Below are positions 26,834 through 35,200 of a stretch of 36,086 nt of DNA, in pieces. The translations under genes were made by a program, and so were the position numbers. Every line of letters starts with the position of its first letter. Position 1 is the stretch's first letter. The notes under the pieces are model-generated. The model was not told where the DNA came from. It worked only from the letters and a program-made list of their open reading frames with translations, and did no database searches. Location: NCBI GenBank assembly GCA_026770585.1, contig MU646601.1, forward strand, positions 412,451 through 448,536. Reading direction: 5' to 3'. The stretch comes from Baffinella frigidus (Eukaryota > Cryptophyceae > Cryptomonadales > Baffinellaceae).

Positions 26834-29822
26834 CTACACCATCCCCTTCTGCGCGCCGCTTATCTCCCTCAACCGCTCCTGCGCACTCTTAACCGCCACC
26901 CGCACCGCACCCTCCTTCCCCGCCTCTCTCCCCCCCTGCCGCGCGAGCGCCAATATCGCATTCAGCTCCGCCGCCTCCCCCCGCAGATCCCGCCGGGCGT
27001 TGAGCAGCCGCGCGGTCAGCGAGTGGGACGTGATCGCGTCGCAGAGGGGGCTTCCGAGGCGCGGGGCCGTTAGGTTCGTCGAGCTCCCACAGGCGGACAC
27101 CGGAACTTGTTCTGTAGAAAGCCGTTCGGCGAATGTGAGCGTTGCGCGGTATTGGTGGATCAGGGCTTCGGCGGCGTCTAGGTCGTTTGCCGCCAGCATT
27201 CGTTCCGCTAGTTTCTGCGGATTGGGGTTTGGGGTTTGGGGTTTGGGGTTTGGGGTAGAGGGGTTGGGGTTTGGAGTTTAGGGTTCAGGGTTCCGCACAC
27301 GAAGATGGCGTGCCGCGTGCAGAGAATACTTTCTTCCCCGACTGACTTTACACGTGATTATCCCTTCAGTGGCGAGGGGGTCAAATTTGACCCCCAGGAG
27401 GTCCTAGGCAGGTCCTAGGGCCCTACGGTAGGGCGTATGAGCCTACTCGCCACTTAAGGGATACCGTAGCCGAACGTTCTCTTTAAATCGAGGATTTTCA
27501 ATTCAGGGATTTTCGTTGCCGGGGGGAGACCCCCCCGCACCCCCCACCCTTTGGGAGCCAGCGGCGCAAAAAGGGCATCGGACAGCAATTGAAACGTCAA
27601 CCGGAAAGACATGGTTTCTTCCCGAGTGGCAGCGGGATCTTATCTCACAGAACGTATTTATCAATTGGTTTTAGAAAGTCAACTCACCCACAAAATCGTC
27701 AACATGTTGTTGACTATTACGAATTAAAATATTAAGTTGACGATTTTGTGGGGGAGTTGACTTTCTAAAACCAATTAATAAATACATTGTGTGAGATAAG
27801 ATCCCGCTCCCACTAGGGAACAAATCATTTCGAATGCCACAAGCTGCGCGCTCTCTTCAAGGCCACTTTGCAGCGCGACACAGCGCATCAGCCAGCCCTG
27901 AGTCCTCCTCGGCGCCACGATTGAGCTCCCTTAAGTCAACCAGGACAACTTTGGGTGGCAGCCTGGCTGCAAGCCAGCAGAGCTAGGTATCCCCGAGTGA
28001 GGCAGAGCTAGGTATCCTGCCTCACTCGGGTTGACCGACTATTCTCCATTTGACATGCTGGGTTTGCGGTACAAATCCGTCTACTTTGGCGCGGAAAAGA
28101 GCCCGGGCTCGCCAAATCGCTCCCCCAAAATAGACTGAGACAGAGCTAGGATACCTGTACTACGATGCCTTGCAGCTCGTTTTTCTCTCCTGAGAACGAA
28201 TCCTCAACCATCGCGACCTGCGGCCCCCAGTGGTGTCGGTATATCAGATGGGTGCTGATGGGATCTTATCCATTGCCCTGGAAGTTGACTGGAATTTCGC
28301 CTTGAATCAAGGCGAAAAGGAACTCGGCCGCTGCTAAGTGGACACGAGCGAGCGGTCAAAGATTTGTCTTCGGGAACGGCGACGCAAGACTACTAGCCCT
28401 TAAAGCTGGCTCAAATAGTGAGTGCCCTGGACCCTTATATTTGCCTTGACATGGAGGTCGGATCCGACCCTCCTCCAGGCGGGCTGCATCAAGGCTGGTT
28501 CCATCACCACCTTCACGCAAAAAGCTGACGCCAGCGAGGTACTTAGAGCCTACGGATTGCCTACGGTAGGAGCCCTCCTCCTACGCCTTTTAAAGACCTT
28601 GTTGTTTCAAACGTCGTAGGAGGAGGGGGGGTTCCTACCGTAGGCTAAGGGGTCCGCGGGCGTTAGCTTGTGGCATTAACATGGTGGACTTCAACGGTAC
28701 CTTGGCGAGGACGCCGCGGAGGATCTCGACGGCATCCTCACACCGCCCTTCGAGCGTCGCGATGTCCCCGAGCCCAATGCTCGCTTCGCACTCCACGCGC
28801 GGCAGCCCATGCGCGTCGCCCAGGTCCCGCGCCCTGCGGAAAAACGCCGCAGCGCCCTCCCGGTTGCCTGCTCTTCGCGCCGTGTCGCCAGCGAGGCACA
28901 GGGCTTGCCCCGTTTCTTCGAAGCGCTGCATCGTGTGCAGGAGCGCGATGCGCTCCTCGTTCAGGACCGCAGACTCGTCTGAATTTCCGAAAGTGCGGTG
29001 GGCGCGCTCGTAGCCGTCGAGGGTGACACAGTTTTCCTCGGCGGACTGTGTCCGGAGGAGGTCGTCTAGCATGTGCTCCCACTGCAGCAGGCATTTGAAG
29101 TCGTTGCTCTTGGTCGCGGCGAACACCCTCCGCCCGACGTCCGCCAGCGTCAGGGGCTCGCGCGAGTTTCGCTTCCGCTCCTTCCACGTGGCCGCCCGGC
29201 ACCTGCAAAAACACACCAGGCCTTAAGGCATCAAGGCTGGTGTCCCCTCCTCCTACCGCTGTCTCTCTCTCTCTCCCTCTCTCTCTCTCCCTCTCTCTCC
29301 CTCTACCCCCCCCCCCTCTCTCTCCTCTCTCTCTCTCCCCCTCTACTCTCCCTCTCTCTCTCTCCTCTGTCTCTCTCTCCCCTCCCCCTCTCTCTCTCCT
29401 CTCCCCCCCTCTCTCTCCTCTGCCCTTAACAGCCTGCCGGTGGCACCTCGCCAGCCTGCCGGCGGGGCCCCTCCGTCGTCGTGGGTTCGAGCCCACAAGA
29501 CACTCTTGGCGGGGGAAGAGAGAGAGAGGAGAGAGAGAGAGAGGGAGAGCAGAGGGAGGGTAGAGGGAGAGAGAGAGGAGAGAGAGGGGGGGAGGGTAGA
29601 GGGAGATATAGCCCTCTGTTCCATCACCATCTAGCAGGGTCTGCGGCAGGACGGCGACGTGGCTCGCTGCTGAAACATGTAGAACGGTGCAGCGTGGGAG
29701 GGATCGCACCTGCTGTCGCAGTAGACCACCAAAACGTTCCGGTCGAAGGCCTTGAGCGATGCCCCGGCAGCCCCGCAACAGGCGCATGTGCCCGCGGGCT
29801 GGGCCTTGCCCCAACCTCTCAT
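26834..29822 (-). CDS. MYND-like zinc finger / TPR-type helical protein, three exons, 331 aa
   Basis: Exons 29822-29710, 29202-28701 and 27214-26834; phases 2/1 and 0/0 match, total 996 nt with stop TAG. Residues 10-45 read TCACCGAAG...VVYCDSRCRAATWK: C13-x2-C16 and C35-x3-C39 resemble the first and third Cys pairs of a MYND finger (protein interaction), but the middle pair and the final His/Cys are missing. The split codon Arg38 joins exons 1 and 2 and restores YCDSRC. Residues from about 50 are TPR-like helical hairpins (ERIALLHTMQRFEETGQAL, GAAAFFRRARDLGDAHGLPR, ASIGLGDIATLEGRCEDAVE, KLAERMLAANDLDAAEALIH). Similar MYND plus TPR/ankyrin proteins are common in algae; the role is unknown. The long 358-codon frame over exon 1/intron/exon 2 is not used. 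Intron 1 is full of CT/GA repeats. Confidence 0.8.
27215..27300. repeat. TTTGGGG/TTTAGGG array at the acceptor of MYND/TPR exon 3
   Basis: Telomere-like units begin directly at the exon 3 acceptor (minus strand CCCCAATCCGCAG|AAA), as in several prenyltransferase introns. Confidence 0.85.
27359..27463. mobile_element. Hairpin element, family B
   Basis: Ends TATCCCTTCAGTGGCGAGG / CGCCACTTAAGGGATA and core CCTAGGGCCCTACGGTAGGG. Close to the copy at 9419-9523. Confidence 0.85.
27540..27920. repeat. Dispersed repeat (inverse of 10791-11007) with a nested hairpin
   Basis: CTTTGGGAGCCAGCGGCGCA... to ...CAGCCCTGAGTCCTCCTCGG is the reverse complement of 10791-11007. Inside it, 27637-27803 is an extra hairpin (TTATCTCACAGAACG...TTGTGTGAGATAA arms, GTCAACTCACCCACAAAATC core) flanked by GATC on both sides and absent at 10.9 kb. 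Confidence 0.85.
27995..28150. mobile_element. Hairpin element, family D
   Basis: Ends near CAGAGCTAGGTATCCTGCCTCACTC and ACTGAGACAGAGCTAGG, with the family D inner block GGGTTGACCGACTATTC and GTACAAATCCGTCTACTTTG. Confidence 0.75.
28391..28660. mobile_element. Hairpin fragments in MYND/TPR intron 2
   Basis: 28391-28475 resembles the 22.0-22.3 kb element (ACTAGCCCTTAAAGCTGGCTC). 28545-28655 is a foldback (GCCTACGGATTGCCTACGGT / CCTACCGTAGGCTAAGG; CCTCCTCCTACG / CGTAGGAGGAGG). Confidence 0.7.
29255..29610. repeat. CT and GA microsatellites in opposite senses in MYND/TPR intron 1
   Basis: (CT)n-rich 29255-29430 and (GA)n-rich 29518-29608 can pair with each other, giving a long imperfect hairpin around a 90 bp unique loop. 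The loop holds GTGGGTTCGAGCCCAC, which resembles a tRNA T-arm / pol III B box. Confidence 0.85.
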
Positions 29823-30191
29823 TATGGAGCTTATGGAGCTTTAATGAACGTCATACAGCAGCACGCACGTTTCTTGCTTCGATGGAACGAAACGCCGTGG
29901 TGAGCACAGCCGCGGGAGCCGACGAGACAAGAGTTGTCAGGGCAAGGGGTACGCTAAAAATACCCCTTGGTCAGGGTGTTTTTAGCAAATTACTACACGT
30001 AGGTACGTGTAGTAATTCAATGAGCCAATTATGACCGTCGGTCACGCGGGGGCGGACGAACGGGGATCTCCGACGTATTTGACCACTCACGTTTTTGACC
30101 ATCAATTCGAGAAATCTGTCGAAGCTCAGGTCCGGATACGAGCTCGTATCTGCCTGGTTGATTCCGACCAAAAGCAAGGTGGTGCTGAAGG
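29823..30191. promoter_or_regulatory. Putative divergent promoter between MYND/TPR and AMP-binding genes
   Basis: 369 bp separate the two start codons. The region holds a foldback (GGGGTACGCTAAAAATACCCC, then AATTACTACACGTAGGTACGTGTAGTAATT at about 29988-30017). The second palindrome shares TTACTACAC with hairpin family E. No clear TATA box. Inferred from layout only. Confidence 0.35.
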
Positions 30192-32098
30192 ATGGGGGCG
30201 CGCCTCGACGAGGCGCTCTTGCGGCGGGTGATCGAGACGCCGGAGCGCATTTGCGCTGTGGACCAGGACGGCGCGGCAATCACCTTCCGCGCGCTGTGGG
30301 ACGCCAGCTCCTCGCTCGCAGCCCGCCTGGAGGAGGGCCGCGTGGCTCAGGGGCTCAGCGCCTGTGGCGTTGGGGTCCTGGCCGACACGAGCGTGGGAGG
30401 ACTCATTGCATACATCGCGTGTCTCCAAGCGCGCGTCGCCTACGTGCCGCTCGATGCCCTCGCGCCCCCTTCCCTCCTGGAGGCCCAGGCTGCCGCCTGC
30501 CTCGAGTCGGTGTGCCTTTGCACCCTTGTTTGTGACCGCTCGAGCGCCTCCCCTGCTGAGCGGCTCGCCGCGGCTACGGAGCTACCCTTGATTCGTCTCA
30601 ACTCGCTCGGCTGGGAACACGGCACGTCCTCCGCGGGTGTCAAGCGCCCCGCGGCATTTCCTGTGTCTTCAACAAACAGCAGGGGCGCCGACACCAATGA
30701 CACAGCCCACGTCATCTTCACGTCAGGGACGTCCTCGGGGCGCCCTCGCGCAGTCCTCACGGACCACACCGCCTCGCTCCTCTCCCACGCGTGGCGCTGG
30801 CCTCTCGGCTCCCCCGCCGCACATGGCGCGCAGGACCTCGCGTCTGCAGACGATAGCGCCGCGTTCGGTGACGGGACGAAGGGGGTCGTGGTGGGGTGCG
30901 GGATCTTCGGGCTCTGGGATGCGACTGCTGCGCTCCTCGCTGGCGATGGTCCCCCTCCCGCCGCCCCCCCGCCTCCTTTCCGCGAATGATCCGCCCGCCT
31001 CCTTCCCCGCTCAACCCCTCAACCCCGCAGGGTCGGTGGCGGCTCTGCTTTCTCGGGAAGTGCTGCGGGACGCCTCCTCCCTCGCTTCCGCGGTCCAGAC
31101 CCTCCACTCGGTGGACTACGAACCTTTCATCAAAATCAACTTACCTGAAGAGAATTAACTTTAAGGATTTTTCTATGCAAATTGGTCACGTAACACCCCG
31201 GAATCCGGGGGCAACGAAACCCTCGTAGCCCACCGAGTGGCTACTGAAAACGCTCCCTCGCTTCCGCGGTCCAGACCCTCTCGACTGAAAACCCCGAGCC
31301 CTTATTTCGCCTAAGTCATTTCACCCTCATAGGTTTCGCCTTAAGTCATTTCGCACAGGGAATTGGAGCCACTTGGTGAAATGCGAGGCACCTGTCTGAA
31401 TGAAGTACGGGCTGGTTTTTTTCAGTAGCTTGCTCCGCCTCAGTCGGGTTGGCGGACTATTCTTAAGTTAACATCCTGGGCGTGTGGTACAAATCCGTCA
31501 ACTTCGGAGCGGAAGCGCGCCTGGTCTCACAAAGTTGGTGAGACCAAATAGACTGAGACAGAGCTAGACCCCCACCGGAACCGCACCCTCGAGCCGACGC
31601 TAAACCCCAAACCCTAAACGGCGGGCATCGACCCAGCCTAAACCCTAAACCCTGAACCCTAAACCCTAAACCCTAAACCCTAAACCCTATACCCTAAACC
31701 CTAAACCCCAAACCCTAAACCCAAACCCCTAAGCCACACACCCTCAAACCTCAAAACCTTGACCCTAAACCCTAAACCCTACACGCTCAACCTAGGTGAT
31801 GCGACTGTGGATCACGCGGCAGCTGCCCACCCACCACCATGGAAGCCGTGTCCGGTTTAAGACAGTCACGACTGCCATGGTGGCACCAAACACACGAACG
31901 GCACGGTGGTAACACAGACACGACTGTCATGTTTTGCGGCGGCAGGCGGCGGGGGAAGCGCTGCTCGGCACGACCCTAACGGTTCCGCGTTCGCTGGGGC
32001 GACGGCCGCACTTGGATGGTCGGGTGAAGCCCGATGGATTGCAGGTGGTGCGGCTGGGGATCACGCGGCTGCTGCTCACGCCGTCGCTCCTCGTGACG

Positions 32099-32137
<39 letters not shown>

Positions 32138-32197
32138 ACCGTCAAACCCTCAACCCTCAACCCTCAACCCTCGACCCTCAACCCTCAACCCTCGACC

Positions 32198-32235
<38 letters not shown>

Positions 32236-35200
32236 GTCCCTCAACCTCAATCGTAGGTGGTGCGGTGCGGCTGGGGATCACGCGACAGCGGCAGGTCCTG
32301 CCGTCACCCTAGCGAAAGCGGAACCGTTAGGGCCGTGCCGAGCAGCGCTTGCCCGCAGCTGAAGCCCGATCGGTTGCAGGTGGTGCGGCTGGGGATCACG
32401 CGGCTGCTGCTCACGCCGTCGCTCCTCGCGGCCATGCTCGCATCCCCGGAAGCGGTCTCCCCCCCCCCAAAGGGAAAATACCATTATTTATTTATTTTTC
32501 AAATACCATTATTTATTTACACGGTTTCATCTTTCCCTCCTTATTCATCGCAGGGAGCACGGACCCCCCCCCCCCATACACACCCAGCGGATTGCGAAGA
32601 GATTTCGCGAATAACCCACACGTCGATGGTCCATAGACCCTACGGTAGGCAATCCGTAGGGGCATAGAGTTTTTCCTAGGGATATCGTAACGGAAGGTTG
32701 CTCGATGTTGGCGATATTTACGGCTGGGGATCACGTGGCTTTTGCTCACGGGGATGCTCCTACTGGAAAGCCCCAGGGGAAGTTTCAAAAAGTTCGCGAC
32801 ACTCTGGTGTCGCATACTTTTGAGCCATTTTCTCCTCAAAAGGCAATTTTCACCCCAAGGACGTGACCAAGATTCGTCAAAAGGTAACCTACAAGTAATT
32901 TTAGTGTCGTGTCCAAGAATTTTGAGACTTCCTCTGTGGCTTTGCAGTAGTCGCATCCCCGGGAGCGGTCTCCCCCCCCACCCACACGGTAGACTACTGA
33001 CCTTCATCAAAAGTAAACGTACCCTGCCGCAGTTGACTAAAAGGCCATTTCTGGTGCAAATTTGGTGACTTTACCGCTAAATCTAGGGGTTCTGAAACCT
33101 TCATTGCCCACCGAGTGGAAAGGGAAAATACCTAGGTTTTCTCTTCTCCTCCTTGTTCCTCGCAGGGAGTACGGAGCCCCCCCCCCCACACACACCCAGC
33201 GGACTGCGAAGCGATTTCGCGAATAACCCACACGTGGATGGTCCATCGACCCTACGGTAGGCAATATGTAGGGACGTAGAGTTTTTCCTAGGGACATCCT
33301 AACGGAAAGTCGCTCGATTTCGGCCATATTATCCCTTCGTAGCCCGCTGAGTGGCTCCGCTACCTGACAGTCGCCCGTGTGTGCGTCATTAAAGGAGTGG
33401 GTCGTTCTAGAAAGAGAGTGCATTTATTGGATTGTTCTGCAGAGTGCATTTCCACTTAGCAGCGACCGCAGATAATTTTCCCCTGGATTCTCGGGGGAAA
33501 TTCCGGTTGGAATCCAGGGCACTGGATAAGATTCTAGTACAAATCGTTTAGCTGGACTGCATCCGTGAAGACCCGGTGGCTGCTGAGTGGTTGGATCGTT
33601 CTAGCGACTGCATTTAGTGGTTCTAGAGAGTGAATTGATTGGGGGTCCGCGTGCAGCTGTTGGCCCTGCGGAGCTCCGCACACTGGTCCTCTGCGGAAAT
33701 TTTGAATAACCCTTAAGCACGATAAGACCTAGGACCCTACGGTAGGCAACCCGTAGGGACATAGGTTCCTAAGGATAAGGTAACGGAAACTCGGGGGGGC
33801 GAAATGGGCCGAAAATCCCTTGGTAGTCCGCTGTGTGGTTATCGGACGTCACTAAGCAGGTGCTGGCCCTGCGGAGGCTCCGGACGCTGGTCCTGTGCGG
33901 GGAGCCCCTGTCAGCCGGTACCCCCCCCCTCTCCAATTTCGGGAGATAATCGTAGTATACGTTGTATACTTTGTGATATACGACTTTGGGTAGGTTACGA
34001 GCCCCTACCCGCAGGTAAGGGCGGACGCGCTAATTTCATCTCGGACGATAACTGCATCACTTCCTTTTCAATAGGAGATTTAATAGGAAAAATTAGTTGG
34101 GGCGTACTGAATTTGATAAGGCCTCCGAATTAAATGAAAACGCTAATTAGGGCACTGATTCAGTTATCTTTCGAAATGAAATTCCGGCACCAACCTATTT
34201 CCGGCAGTCCGTATCTCCGTAAGGTATTGCATACTGTAACACTCTACGGAATGCCGGAATTAGGTCTTCCGCCCTTCCGCCCCTCCACTCAAATTGCATC
34301 GTCGTCGCCCGCCGACCACCCCCAGAAGAGCTCTAATCCGGGGACAGGTTTAATTCAAAAGAAAATGATTCCCTATTTGTTCGTAGGAGTTGGACGAAGG
34401 TTACTTAGGGCCCTAAGTGAATTTAATTAGGGCCATAATCCGGTGTGATATGCCATTTTCTTTCAAATTGCGCATGTTCCCGGATGAGCTTTCCTCGGGG
34501 AGGTGCCGTACCTGCGCGTCAAGCCCACTTCTGGAAACCTTGGTTGAAGCATTAGGTCCTAGGAGCCCTACGGCCTACCGTAGGCAATACCGTAGGCCCA
34601 ACTACCCGGTTTTCAGGACGTTACCCTATTCACATTGGTTGCTTTGGTAGGAAGATGCCGACGCCAGGCAGGGCGTGCACCGGGAGAATCTCTCTTTATT
34701 CAGCAGTACTGTACCAGGATCCGCGCCTGGAGGCGGACGACTACTAGATCTGTTTCACTCGGGTTGACTAAATCGAGTGTGTCCTTTTATTCGACCCAAA
34801 TCGTCAAAAGTCTATTTTTTCAGGGGAATTTATCAACTTTTGGCGAACCGTTGCGATTTGGGCTCGACATTTTGTCGAGCCCGATTCAAGTGGAGCAGAG
34901 CTAGGACTACGAGCCACGTACGGTCCGTGATGACTCTGCATATTATGCACTGTGCTTTGAGCCATTGCAATCTCGTAGTTTGCCGGCTCCGGGCGCGGAC
35001 TCGTGCGTTAGTCAGCAGTCTTACACCAGGAACATCGCTGACACGCAGTCGTGGGCGTTTCTCTAGTGACTGCTGACACGTTTCTCTAGTCAGCAGTCAG
35101 CGGTCGTCACGGGTGCCTCTGTTGCAGCGCTCGCCTGCATTCCGCTCTGCACTACCCATGATTTCGCGATTTTATGGGGAGCCAATAATGTTGATATTCC

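Noticed and set aside
29478-29500. T-arm-like GTGGGTTCGAGCCCAC
   Set aside because: Loop and stem overlap, with no D-arm, anticodon arm or acceptor stem around it. The neighbouring GA/CT repeats make chance palindromes likely.
28738-29814. 358-codon minus-strand open frame
   Set aside because: It passes through the CT/GA intron (low-complexity Leu-Ser and Arg-Glu) and reads the MYND/TPR exons in a shifted frame. The three-exon model keeps phase and gives recognisable Cys pairs and helices.
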